Shown: positions 26,401-34,426 of the stretch, one piece after another
How positions within the stretch are numbered: position 1 is the stretch's first letter
Layout: each line of letters begins with the position of its first letter
Source of the DNA: Phaeospirillum sp.
GTDB lineage: Bacteria > Pseudomonadota > Alphaproteobacteria > Rhodospirillales > Magnetospirillaceae
DNA: 64,000 bases
NCBI GenBank assembly: GCA_030824585.1
Contig: JAVBXM010000165.1
Location: 19,693-83,692, forward strand
Direction: 5' to 3'
Program-made: the position numbers and the translations under genes
Notes under the pieces: model-generated
The model's database searches: none
The model's input: only the letters and a program-made list of their open reading frames with translations
What the model was told of the DNA's origin: nothing

Positions 26401-27489
26401 ATGACCGGCAGTTCCTTCGGCCATATATTCCGCTACGCCACCTTCGGTGAAAGCCACGGGCCGGCGATCGGGTGCGTTGTCGATGGAGTTCCTCCACGCA
26501 TTCCCCTGAACGAAGCCGATATCCAGTTTTGGCTGGATAAGCGCAAGCCTGGCCAGAATCGCTTCACGACCCCGCGTCGAGAGCCAGATCGGGTGCGAAT
26601 CCTGTCTGGTGTGTTCGAGGGGCTGACCACCGGCACCCCTATCGGACTGCTTATAGAAAATATCGACCAGCGCTCGGGGGATTACGGCGAGATCAAGGAT
26701 AGCTTTCGCCCCGGCCATGCCGACTGGGTCTATCAGCAGAAATACGGCATCCGTGACTATCGCGGCGGCGGGCGCTCCAGTTCTCGGGAAACCGCCATGC
26801 GAGTGGCGGTGGGGGCGGTGGCCCGCCGGATTCTGGCCGTCTTGACGCCTGATGTCCTCATCCGTGGCGCCATGATTCAAATGGGCGCCCATGCCATCGA
26901 CCGTGACGCCTGGGACTGGGATCGTGTCGAATCAAACCCCTTTTGGTGTCCGGATGCACAAGCCGCCAAGGCATGGGAAGTCTGTTTGGACGGAGTCCGC
27001 AAGGCCGGGTCTTCCGTTGGCGGGGTCATCGAGGTGGTGGCGTCGGGCGTTCCGATAGGTCTGGGGGCGCCAGTCTACGACAAATTGGATGCCGATCTGG
27101 CCAAGGCGATGATGAGTATCAACGCGGTCAAGGGAGTGGAGATCGGCGCCGGTTTCGAGGCGGCCTGCCTTTCGGGTGAGAGCAACGCCGACGAGATGCG
27201 CATGGGCGGCGACGGGCGCCCCATGTTCCTCTCCAATAATGCCGGCGGTATCCTGGGCGGCATCTCGACCGGGCAGGATGTGGTGGTCCGGCTTGCGGTG
27301 AAGCCGACCAGTTCCATCCTGACGCCAAGGAAAAGCATCAACCTTCGAGGCGAAGAGGTGGATATTTCCACCAAGGGCCGCCACGACCCCTGTGTTGCCA
27401 TCCGCGCTGTGCCGGTGGCTGAGGCGATGATGGCGGTGACGTTAACCGACCATCTGCTCCGGCATCGAGCGTTGAACCGCCGCTCTTGA
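26401..27489 (+). CDS. aroC: Chorismate synthase, accessory copy
   Basis: A 362-residue chorismate synthase with the family hallmarks: [15 protein letters not shown] at the N-terminus, [20 protein letters not shown] in the centre and [15 protein letters not shown]. All the conserved FMN-binding arginines and histidines appear present. It converts EPSP to chorismate and needs reduced FMN but does not consume it. Genomes normally carry aroC with shikimate or housekeeping genes; here it sits between a GntR regulator and ribA, in a cluster full of flavin genes. It may be a second copy serving a local need for chorismate-derived compounds. Confidence 0.93.
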   Translation: MTGSSFGHIFRYATFGESHGPAIGCVVDGVPPRIPLNEADIQFWLDKRKPGQNRFTTPRREPDRVRILSGVFEGLTTGTPIGLLIENIDQRSGDYGEIKDSFRPGHADWVYQQKYGIRDYRGGGRSSSRETAMRVAVGAVARRILAVLTPDVLIRGAMIQMGAHAIDRDAWDWDRVESNPFWCPDAQAAKAWEVCLDGVRKAGSSVGGVIEVVASGVPIGLGAPVYDKLDADLAKAMMSINAVKGVEIGAGFEAACLSGESNADEMRMGGDGRPMFLSNNAGGILGGISTGQDVVVRLAVKPTSSILTPRKSINLRGEEVDISTKGRHDPCVAIRAVPVAEAMMAVTLTDHLLRHRALNRRS

Positions 27490-27492
27490 ACG

Positions 27493-28596
27493 TCAGAACA
27501 GATGGCCGCTCCGGCTGGCTTTCGTTTGTAGATAGGCGCCGTTATGCCGGTTGGATGGAAAGATATGAGGAACTCGTTCGGTGACATCGATCCCGAACCG
27601 CCTTACCGCATCGACCTTCTTGGGATTGTTGGTCATGAGCCGAATGCTCGTGACTCCCATGAGGCCAAGTATTTGAGCTGCCGGAATATAGCTGCGCTCA
27701 TCCTCCTCGTACCCTAATTGCAGGTTGGCATCGATCGTGTCAAAACCCCGGTCCTGAAGCCGATAGGCCCGGAGCTTATTGGTCAACCCGATGCCTCTTC
27801 CCTCCTGGGCGAGATAGAGCAGCACGCCCTGGCCGTGCCGTGCGATCTCGGCGACGGCTCCCCTTAGCTGCTCTCCGCAATCGCAACGCAGGGAGCCCAG
27901 CAAGTCCCCGGTGAAACATTCGGAATGCATCCGAGTGAGGATGGATTGGCCTGTGTCGATCCGACCGATGACGATGGCGAGGTGCTCTTCCCCGCCCCCA
28001 AATGCCCGGAAAACGATGGTGCGGGCCGGGCCGACACCAGGAATTGTCACGGGAACGTTCTTCCGCTTGATAAGTGGCGCACAGTCGTGATCAGGAAAAA
28101 CATCCGATGCGGCGATCGCGGGGATCGGTTCGGGAAGTGGCGGGCTTGCGGGTGTCAGTATGATCGCCGGCAGCAATCCCGCTTGCTTGGTCAAAGCGAT
28201 GCAGGCTTGGTCAAGCGGATGGGACGGGAGGACTCTCAGCTTCGGCAGGACCAGTCCGGGAGAAGCGTCCGCCGACGGGTCGATCAGGGATGTGATGATT
28301 TGAGCATTCAGCCCCTCTGGATATGCGATCCGGATGATGTCCCTGCCGGACCGGGGCAGCCCCACCGCGGCGCCTCGGTGCCCTGAAATGGCCAGCACGG
28401 TGTCTTCGGGCGCGTGGCTCTGAAGTCGGGCCAGCATGTCGTGGCGGATTGTCTCGCACGCCAGGATGGTTGCCGAGGCTTCCGCGGAATGGACCAAGAC
28501 GGGCTGACCGCGACGCAGGAATTCGACGGCGGTGCTCAGATTCCGCCGCTGCCGGTTTGTAAGGGCATAGTCATGAGGCGGTATGGGAGAATGCAT
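27493..28596 (-). CDS. ribA: GTP cyclohydrolase II
   Basis: A 367-residue protein. The C-terminal 200 residues are a complete GTP cyclohydrolase II: zinc cysteines in ECFTGDLLGSLRCDCG, catalytic AQEGRGIGLTNKLRAY, and the final NNPKKVDAVRRFGI. The N-terminal 165 residues are a long extension with little similarity to DHBP synthase and unknown role. The enzyme makes the first committed intermediate of riboflavin. It is convergent with aroC (3 bp apart) and downstream of idi on the same strand with a 16-bp gap, so both prFMN precursors come from one transcript. Confidence 0.9.
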   Translation of the reverse strand: MHSPIPPHDYALTNRQRRNLSTAVEFLRRGQPVLVHSAEASATILACETIRHDMLARLQSHAPEDTVLAISGHRGAAVGLPRSGRDIIRIAYPEGLNAQIITSLIDPSADASPGLVLPKLRVLPSHPLDQACIALTKQAGLLPAIILTPASPPLPEPIPAIAASDVFPDHDCAPLIKRKNVPVTIPGVGPARTIVFRAFGGGEEHLAIVIGRIDTGQSILTRMHSECFTGDLLGSLRCDCGEQLRGAVAEIARHGQGVLLYLAQEGRGIGLTNKLRAYRLQDRGFDTIDANLQLGYEEDERSYIPAAQILGLMGVTSIRLMTNNPKKVDAVRRFGIDVTERVPHIFPSNRHNGAYLQTKASRSGHLF

Positions 28597-28612
28597 TTCT
28601 CGATCCACGTGG

Positions 28613-29128
28613 CTACAATCTGAAGAAGGAAGGCATCTCCAGGGCATAGAGCCGGAGCCAAGGCGTGATGAAATCAAGATTTGCCCCATCCTTGAAGTAG
28701 TCCTGGGAAACCCATTTCAGATCCATGACCTCCATTGGATCGGGGCTTATGTCGCCCTGATGGTAGCCATGAAAAAGATGCACGTACTCGTTCTCGACAA
28801 GACCGTTCCCCACCTCCGTCTGGTAGCGGAAGAAGCCGACGCAGGCCAGTTCGACGTGAATGTTCAATTCCTCGTGGAGGCGTCGTTTGGCGGCCTGTTG
28901 CGTATTCTCCTGCGGGCGTGGGTGGCCGCAGCATGAGTTGGCCCACAGTCCGCCACAATGATATTTCCCAAGTTGCCGCCGCTGTAGCAGCAGGTTGCCC
29001 CGTCCATCCCCGATCATGATCGAGAATGCGCGATGCAGGGCCCCTTGTCGATGCGCGGCGAGCTTTTCCATGCTGCCGACGGGGAGGTCCTCTTCGTCGA
29101 CGATGATGACGGCTTCGGGCGCGGTCAT
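28613..29128 (-). CDS. idi: Isopentenyl-diphosphate delta-isomerase type I
   Basis: A 171-residue Nudix-fold isomerase. The catalytic cysteine is in WANSCCGHPRP, metal ligands include HRAFSIMI and the Nudix-like AAKRRLHEELNI; the glutamate motif NEYVHLF is present. It interconverts isopentenyl and dimethylallyl diphosphate. The start at 29128 has GAGGG 6 bp upstream; a TTG at 29134 is an alternative. It is transcribed with ribA. UbiX uses a dimethylallyl phosphate donor, so its presence next to flavin genes fits prFMN supply. Confidence 0.93.
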   Translation of the reverse strand: MTAPEAVIIVDEEDLPVGSMEKLAAHRQGALHRAFSIMIGDGRGNLLLQRRQLGKYHCGGLWANSCCGHPRPQENTQQAAKRRLHEELNIHVELACVGFFRYQTEVGNGLVENEYVHLFHGYHQGDISPDPMEVMDLKWVSQDYFKDGANLDFITPWLRLYALEMPSFFRL

Positions 29129-29154
29129 GATCAACCCTCATAGATTTTTACAAA

Positions 29155-29165
29155 AGGTATAACCT
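29155..29165. promoter_or_regulatory. GntR-type operator, site near idi
   Basis: AGGTATAACCT, a perfect AGGT-N3-ACCT palindrome. Its complement extends as GTATTAGGTTATACCT, closely matching the sites at 25556 and 34345. It lies 27 bp upstream of the idi start. Confidence 0.6.
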
Positions 29166-29260
29166 AATACCATTATCGTCAATGGATTTTGGGATCAGGA
29201 TCGGAGCGGTTCTCGTCATCCTGTGGGTGCCATATTGGGAGGCCCTGTCGCCTTGACAAT

Positions 29261-29271
29261 AGGTATGACCT
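29261..29271. promoter_or_regulatory. GntR-type operator, site near ABC binding protein
   Basis: AGGTATGACCT in the context AATAGGTATGACCTTAT, centred 106 bp from the idi-side site. It belongs to the same repeated family. Confidence 0.6.
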
Positions 29272-29457
29272 TATATAGGTTAGTTGTAACTCTGGTGTTG
29301 CGGAGGTTGGTATCGCTTCCGGACGAAAGGGAGGGCATGATCGGGTATTGAGGAGATAACTGGCCGAGCGGAAATGTATCGGCGAGGGGATGTCTGAATA
29401 TATTTGTTTGTGTATAAAAATAAAAAATACCAATAACGTCCAGATCAGGAGAGGGCC

Positions 29458-30513
29458 ATGTCTATCTCAATCGGCGTCCAGCGAATGGCTGGGCGTGTTG
29501 TGGCGCTGCTTATTTATTTCTATGTGTTGCTATCCATGGTCCCTGCGTCTGCGGCAGACGTCAGGGTTGGTCTGGCAAATACGTCAAGCGATGTCGCGTT
29601 CTTCATTGCTGACAAGAAGAAATATTTTCAGGAGGAGGGAGTCTCGGTCACCTTCACTCCATTCGATACGGGATCGAAGATGATCGCTCCGCTCAGCACG
29701 GGGCAATTGGACGTTGGTGCTGCCGCTCCGTCCTCAGCTCTCTACAACGCTGTCGCTCGCGGGGTCGATCTGCGGATCGTTGCCGATAAGGGGCAAACTC
29801 CGCCAGGTTACGGCTATCAGCCTTTGCTGGTCCGCAAGGATCTGTGGGACAGCGGCAAGGTCCGGACGCTTGCCGACCTGAAGGGCCGGAAGATCGCCGC
29901 GGGTGGCGTGGGCATCAGCACCTCGGTGACCCTTAACGAGGCTCTCGTGAAGGGCGGGTTGAGCTCGACGGACGTTTCGACCGTGACCATGGGGTACCCT
30001 CAGCACATGATCGCCCTTCAGAATGGCGCCGTGGATGCCTCCCTGACCGTGGAACCCACCGCGACGCTGGCCGTCAACCGCGGTATCGCTGTGCGCATGA
30101 TGGGGGATGACGAGATCTACCCTTACCACCAGCTTTCGGTGGTTTTTTTCTCCGCTGACTTCATCAAGAAGCGGCCGAAGGAGGCGAAAGGCTTCATTCG
30201 TGCCTATATCCGCGCCGTCAGGGACTACAACGATGCGCTTCGTGACGGGCGACTCGCCGGCTCCGGTGCCGAGGAGATCGTCTCGATATTGACTGAATAC
30301 AGTGTCATCAAGGATCCGGCGATCCTACGCGCCATGATCTCGCATGGCTATGATCCCGATGCCCGGTTGAATATCGCGAGTCTCAGAAAGGATCTCGATT
30401 TCTTCAGGTCGCAGGGCTTGATCCAGGGAGAGGTCAGCATCGAGAAGGTTGTCGATTCCAGCATCGTCGAAGGCGCCTTGGCCGAGCTTGGGCCCCACAA
30501 CAAGCGTCAATAG
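29458..30513 (+). CDS. ABC transporter substrate-binding protein, NMT1/TauA type
   Basis: A 351-residue periplasmic protein with a signal peptide (LIYFYVLLSMVPASAADVR). The mature part begins RVGLANTSSDVAFFIADKK and has the NMT1 pattern VTFTPFDTGSKMIAPLSTGQ, where a thin ligand such as sulfonate, nitrate or aromatic acid binds. The ATG at 29458 has GGAGAGGG upstream. It heads a binding protein, ATPase, permease operon. Nearby decarboxylase genes favour an aromatic acid such as a phthalate; this is inference. Confidence 0.88.
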   Translation: MSISIGVQRMAGRVVALLIYFYVLLSMVPASAADVRVGLANTSSDVAFFIADKKKYFQEEGVSVTFTPFDTGSKMIAPLSTGQLDVGAAAPSSALYNAVARGVDLRIVADKGQTPPGYGYQPLLVRKDLWDSGKVRTLADLKGRKIAAGGVGISTSVTLNEALVKGGLSSTDVSTVTMGYPQHMIALQNGAVDASLTVEPTATLAVNRGIAVRMMGDDEIYPYHQLSVVFFSADFIKKRPKEAKGFIRAYIRAVRDYNDALRDGRLAGSGAEEIVSILTEYSVIKDPAILRAMISHGYDPDARLNIASLRKDLDFFRSQGLIQGEVSIEKVVDSSIVEGALAELGPHNKRQ

Positions 30514-30525
30514 GGGGGAATGCAG

Positions 30526-31371
30526 ATGAATCTGGTAGCCGATGTCCGGCCAACGGAGTACGAGGCCTCGGCCGTCTCCCCGGCCAAGATCCGAATCAAT
30601 GACCTGCGCAAGGAGTTCAGGGCCAAGGCGGGCAAGGCCTTTGTCGCGCTTGACGGAATTTCCGTTGATATCGACGCGGGGACCTTCTTCGTCATTGTCG
30701 GCCCCAGCGGTTGTGGCAAGACGACCCTTCTGCGGATTCTGGGGGGATTGGAGGCCCCGTCCTCCGGGTCTGCGGTCATTCGCCAGTCCCAGCCGGACAA
30801 GCCGCTCAATTCCATGGTTTTCCAGGGGGACTCGATCTTTCCCTGGATGACGGTATGGGACAATGCCGCCTATGGGCTGACCTTGCGCAACGTTCCCAAG
30901 GGCGAGATCAGGGATATTGTGGGACATTATCTCGAGCGGACCCATTTGACCAAATTCGCCCATGCCTATCCGCATCAGCTTTCCGGCGGCATGCGCCAGC
31001 GCGTCTCCATCGCCCGGGCCTTCGCCAACGATCCGGAAGTGCTGCTGATGGATGAGCCGTTCTCGGCGCTGGATGAGCAGAACAAGACCATTCTTCAGCA
31101 GGAGCTGCTCCGGATCTGGGAGGAGCACAAGAAGACCGTTCTTTTCATCACCCACAGCGTCGACGAGGCGGTGACCCTTGGCGATAAGATCATGGTGATG
31201 ACGGCCCATCCCGGTCGAGCCAAGGCGGTGATCGATGTTCCCTTCGCACGCCCGCGAAGCGTTCTCGAACTGCGTTCAACGCCGGAATACGGCGAGCTCG
31301 TCTACAGAATTTGGGGATATCTCCGCGAGGAGGTCCAGCAGGCAAGGGCCGAAGCGGATGGGGAGAAGTGA
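30526..31371 (+). CDS. ABC transporter ATP-binding protein, TauB/SsuB type
   Basis: A 281-residue ATPase. Walker A GPSGCGKTTLLR, signature LSGGMRQRVSIARAF, Walker B VLLMDEPFSALDE and switch ITHSVDEAV are all present. The Q-loop reads NSMVFQGDSIFPWMTV, typical of the nitrate/sulfonate/taurine subfamily. Two ATGs lie at 30520 and 30526; the AGGGGGGA site favours the second. It follows the binding-protein gene by a short gap. Confidence 0.92.
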   Translation: MNLVADVRPTEYEASAVSPAKIRINDLRKEFRAKAGKAFVALDGISVDIDAGTFFVIVGPSGCGKTTLLRILGGLEAPSSGSAVIRQSQPDKPLNSMVFQGDSIFPWMTVWDNAAYGLTLRNVPKGEIRDIVGHYLERTHLTKFAHAYPHQLSGGMRQRVSIARAFANDPEVLLMDEPFSALDEQNKTILQQELLRIWEEHKKTVLFITHSVDEAVTLGDKIMVMTAHPGRAKAVIDVPFARPRSVLELRSTPEYGELVYRIWGYLREEVQQARAEADGEK

Positions 31372-31374
31372 CAA

Positions 31375-32214
31375 ATGACCACCATTCAAAGAATGCAGTG
31401 GCGGGTTCGGGTCGCCCAATCATGGAGTCTTACCCTGAGGAGGCTGACCACCATCCAACCGGCCAAGCGTGATCGCCTGATCGGCTTGCTGTCGCCTTTC
31501 GTACTGATGTTGCTATGGGAGTGGGCGGCCCGGGCGGGCCTGATCGACATCCGCTTCTTTCCCGCTCCCAGTCAGATTTTCGGTACCTTCGTCAAGATGG
31601 CGGAGGACGGCACTCTGTGGGCCAATACATGGGCCAGCCTGCAACGCCTGTTCTGGGGGGCCTTGCTCGGGGGCATTCCGGCGTTGGTGCTTGGGGTCGC
31701 CATGGGGCTGTTCCGTCCGTTGCGGGCCGCCATCGACCCGCTGGTGGCACTGACCTACCCCATTCCAAAAAGTGCCATCCTGCCCCTCATCCTGCTTATC
31801 TTTGGCTTGGGCGAGGCGTCGAAAATCGTGATGGTGGCCATTGGCGTCTTCTATCCGATCTGTATCAACGCAACGGCCGGCGTGCTGGAAATCAACAAGA
31901 TCTATCTGGATGTCGGACGGAACTTTCGGGCGACCCGCTGGCAGACGTTCCGGACGGTGGCGCTTCCCGGAGCGTTGCCTTTCATCATGTCCGGCCTGAA
32001 GCTGGGGGTCGGAATGGGGTTGATCCTGATTGCCATCGCCGAAATGATCGGAGCCAAGAGCGGACTGGGCTTCATGATCTGGAACGCCTGGGAAATCCTG
32101 GCGGTGGAGATGATGTATATCGGCCTGATCATGGTTGCCCTGATCGGTTATCTGTTCAACATGCTGCTGACCGAATTGGAGCAGGTGCTGATACCGTGGA
32201 AGGCGGATAAATGA
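31375..32214 (+). CDS. ABC transporter permease, TauC/SsuC type
   Basis: A 279-residue permease with six or so hydrophobic segments. WEWAARAGLIDIRFFPAPSQ near residue 50 and the EAA-type loop DVGRNFRATRWQTFRTVALPGALP are family marks. It completes a three-gene importer. Its stop overlaps the next gene by 4 bp, so the GTP-cyclohydrolase-like half domain is part of this operon. Confidence 0.92.
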   Translation: MTTIQRMQWRVRVAQSWSLTLRRLTTIQPAKRDRLIGLLSPFVLMLLWEWAARAGLIDIRFFPAPSQIFGTFVKMAEDGTLWANTWASLQRLFWGALLGGIPALVLGVAMGLFRPLRAAIDPLVALTYPIPKSAILPLILLIFGLGEASKIVMVAIGVFYPICINATAGVLEINKIYLDVGRNFRATRWQTFRTVALPGALPFIMSGLKLGVGMGLILIAIAEMIGAKSGLGFMIWNAWEILAVEMMYIGLIMVALIGYLFNMLLTELEQVLIPWKADK

Positions 32215-32606
32215 CGAGTGTCGGCGAGCAACGGGGCGAGGTCCGGGATATGTGGACCCGGACCGGTGAACTGACGCTGGTTACCTCGGCCCGTGTTCCT
32301 CTATGCCAGGCCGAGGATTCCTGTCTGTTCGCGTTCAGGCCGGAGGACGGCGGCGACGAAGTCATCGCCGTCCGTGTCGGGCGGGTGGATGGGGCGGACA
32401 GTCAGCCGCTTGTCATTATTCATCACTTCGACCGGGTCGCGGATGTGGTCGGCAGCCTGGGCGCTGGCCCGGGGCCTCTGCAGGCCGCGGTTCGTCGGCT
32501 TGCCGAGGCCGGAGGCGGCCTTCTTCTTCTGTCCCCCCGCTCCGAGAGGTGGCTGGCCGGCCTGGCCGACGAGATTCTCACCATGCTTCCTGCGTCGATC
32601 CCATGA
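32211..32606 (+). CDS. GTP-cyclohydrolase-II-like half domain lacking metal ligands (copy 2)
   Basis: A 131-residue paralogue of the protein at 8053: TSARVPLCQAEDSCLFAFRP, EVIAVRVG, then LVIIHHFDRVADVVGSLGAG and GGGLLLLSPRS. The zinc cysteines and catalytic half of GTP cyclohydrolase II are absent in this copy too. It overlaps the permease gene before it and the flavoprotein gene after it by 4 bp each. The repeated pairing with the flavoprotein in two different operons argues for joint function. Function unknown. Confidence 0.6.
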   Translation: MTSVGEQRGEVRDMWTRTGELTLVTSARVPLCQAEDSCLFAFRPEDGGDEVIAVRVGRVDGADSQPLVIIHHFDRVADVVGSLGAGPGPLQAAVRRLAEAGGGLLLLSPRSERWLAGLADEILTMLPASIP

Positions 32607-33091
32607 CAGACTCCTTGCGCCACGCCCTCGCCTTCCTCGAGGCGCACCACGTCATGGCCCTGGCCCTGGCCGTGGACGGATATCCGCATTGCTGTTCGCT
32701 GATGTATGCCAACCAGGGCTTCACCCTTTATTGGGTTTCGGACCCCGCGACCCGGCATTCCACCATCGTCGATGCCCTGCCGGAAACCGAGGCCGGGGTG
32801 ACGGTCGCGCCCGACTACCAGCATTTCGGAGATATCCGAGGCCTGCAGATGTTCGGCACGGCGGCACGGGTGTCCAGCCCGGCCGAGGTGGAGGCGGCCA
32901 TGTCGGCGTTGAAGGGGCGCTTCAGCCTGTTCCGGGAATTCAGCCGCGCCCCGGTCGCCGTCGCCGCCGCCATGGCCAGGGCCAGGGTCTACCGATTCAG
33001 GCCCCATACGGCGGTTTTCATCGACAATACCGCCGGGTTTGGAACCAAGGCGAAATTCACCACCAAGGAGCTTGCATCCGTCGGCGGCTAG
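32603..33091 (+). CDS. Pyridoxamine-phosphate-oxidase-like split-barrel flavoprotein (copy 2)
   Basis: A 162-residue paralogue of the protein at 8504. Shared blocks are LMYANQGFTLYWVSDPATRH, VTVAPDYQHFGDIRGLQMFG and a C-terminal TAVFIDNTAGFGTKAKF. The DPAT/DPSS plus H region probably contacts flavin phosphate. It overlaps the preceding gene by 4 bp (ATGA) and is followed 9 bp later by an MFS gene. The pair is close to ubiD copy 3 and ubiX copy 2. Its role is inferred to be flavin related. Confidence 0.75.
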   Translation: MTDSLRHALAFLEAHHVMALALAVDGYPHCCSLMYANQGFTLYWVSDPATRHSTIVDALPETEAGVTVAPDYQHFGDIRGLQMFGTAARVSSPAEVEAAMSALKGRFSLFREFSRAPVAVAAAMARARVYRFRPHTAVFIDNTAGFGTKAKFTTKELASVGG

Positions 33092-33100
33092 GGGGGCTTC

Positions 33101-34291
33101 GTGTCGAGACAAATCGTCGTCGCCATCGGTGGCGTGTCGGCGATGCTGAGTCTCAGCATCGGGATGCGTCAGAGTTTTGGCCTGTTCATGGCTCCCATCA
33201 CCCAGGCCATCGGGCTGAATACGACCGAATACACCTTGGCCATCGCGGTTCAGAACATGGCCTGGGGGCTGACCGCTCCCTTCATAGGCTGGTTGTGCGA
33301 CCGGTTCGGGTCCCTGGGGGTGATGATCATCGGCGCTCTGCTGTATGCCGCCGGTCTCATCGTCACCATCCATGCCACGGGTGTCGGTACCCTGCTGCTG
33401 GGAACAGGGGTTCTGGTCGGGCTGGCCCTGTCATGCACAGGGTCGAGCATCGCCATGAGCATCGCCGCCCGCGTGACCCATGAAAACCGGCGCAGCACGG
33501 TTCTCGGGCTGGTAACCGGACTGGGGTCCTTGGGAACGTTCCTGGCGGCCCCCATGGCCCAGCAGCTGATGGCGTCCGAGGGCTGGAAAGCGGCGTTATG
33601 GAGCTTCACCGCTCTGGCGCTCCTGATGCTGCCATTCGCCGTAATGGCGGGAGCCGTGGACCGGAGTACTTCCGGCCGGTCGGCCGGTCAGCCTGTAGCG
33701 GCCCTGCTGCCGGTGCTTATCCAGGCATCGACGCACCGCGGCTACGTGGTGACCGCCCTGGCCTTCTTCGTTTGCGGCCTGCAACTGGTGTTCATTACCA
33801 CCCACTTGCCCAATTACCTGTCCATCTGCGGCCAGGACCCCATGCTCGGTGCCCAGGCCATCGCGGTGTTGGGGGGATTCAACGTCATCGGAGCCTGCGT
33901 GTTCGGCTGGCTCGGGGGGCGCTATCCGAAGCACCTGCTGCTGGGCGGTGTCTATATCGCCCGGTCGATGGCGGTGGCGCTCTATTTCCTGGTTCCACCG
34001 ACTCCCGCCAGCACCCTGATATTCGCCTCGGCCATGGGCTTTTTGTGGCTGGGGGTGGTGCCGCTGGTCAACGGCTTGGTGGCACAGATGTTCGGACTTC
34101 GGTTCATGGCCACGTTGACCGGCCTTGCCTTTCTCAACCACCAGCTTGGGTCATTCCTGGGTGCTTGGGGCGGAGGCATGATCTTCGACGCCTTCGGCTC
34201 CTATGACATGGCTTGGCGCTTTGGCGTCCTGATCGGCCTGGTTGCCGGCCTGGCGCAAATGCTGATGCCATCCCCCCACCCGCGAGGCTGA
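33101..34291 (+). CDS. MFS transporter, OFA/MCT-like
   Basis: A 396-residue, twelve-helix major facilitator. It begins at a GTG and shows SIGMRQSFGLFMAPITQAIG in helix 1, GWLCDRFGSLGVMIIG as the loop 2-3 motif and HENRRSTVLGLVTGLGSLG. This pattern resembles oxalate/formate or monocarboxylate transporters. It is the last gene of the operon starting at 29458 and is followed by the operator and ubiD copy 3. Probable organic-acid transport, direction unknown. Confidence 0.85.
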   Translation: MSRQIVVAIGGVSAMLSLSIGMRQSFGLFMAPITQAIGLNTTEYTLAIAVQNMAWGLTAPFIGWLCDRFGSLGVMIIGALLYAAGLIVTIHATGVGTLLLGTGVLVGLALSCTGSSIAMSIAARVTHENRRSTVLGLVTGLGSLGTFLAAPMAQQLMASEGWKAALWSFTALALLMLPFAVMAGAVDRSTSGRSAGQPVAALLPVLIQASTHRGYVVTALAFFVCGLQLVFITTHLPNYLSICGQDPMLGAQAIAVLGGFNVIGACVFGWLGGRYPKHLLLGGVYIARSMAVALYFLVPPTPASTLIFASAMGFLWLGVVPLVNGLVAQMFGLRFMATLTGLAFLNHQLGSFLGAWGGGMIFDAFGSYDMAWRFGVLIGLVAGLAQMLMPSPHPRG

Positions 34292-34349
34292 ACCTCTCCA
34301 CCGCGTCAGAATCGGCTTGACGAGTATGGCGTTGCTGTATATGGGTATT

Positions 34350-34373
34350 AGGTAAGACCAATGTTTGGTCTTA
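34350..34373. promoter_or_regulatory. GntR-type operator upstream of ubiD copy 3
   Basis: AGGTAAGACCA at 34350-34360 matches the repeated operator family. It overlaps a perfect inverted repeat TAAGACCA-N5-TGGTCTTA (34353-34373). The site is about 55 bp upstream of the ubiD start at 34427. Confidence 0.65.
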
Positions 34374-34426
34374 GTTTTCTACGCGCGGGCCGATCAGAAT
34401 GCCCGCCAACGCTTAAGGAGAAGGCC

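Larger units (their letters stand above)
29129..29457. promoter_or_regulatory. Divergent promoter region between idi-ribA and tauABC-type operon
   Basis: This 329-bp region has no gene. It carries two AGGT-N3-ACCT operator-like sites and an AT-rich segment near 29395-29435 that could hold the binding-protein promoter. I see no other structure. Confidence 0.6.
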
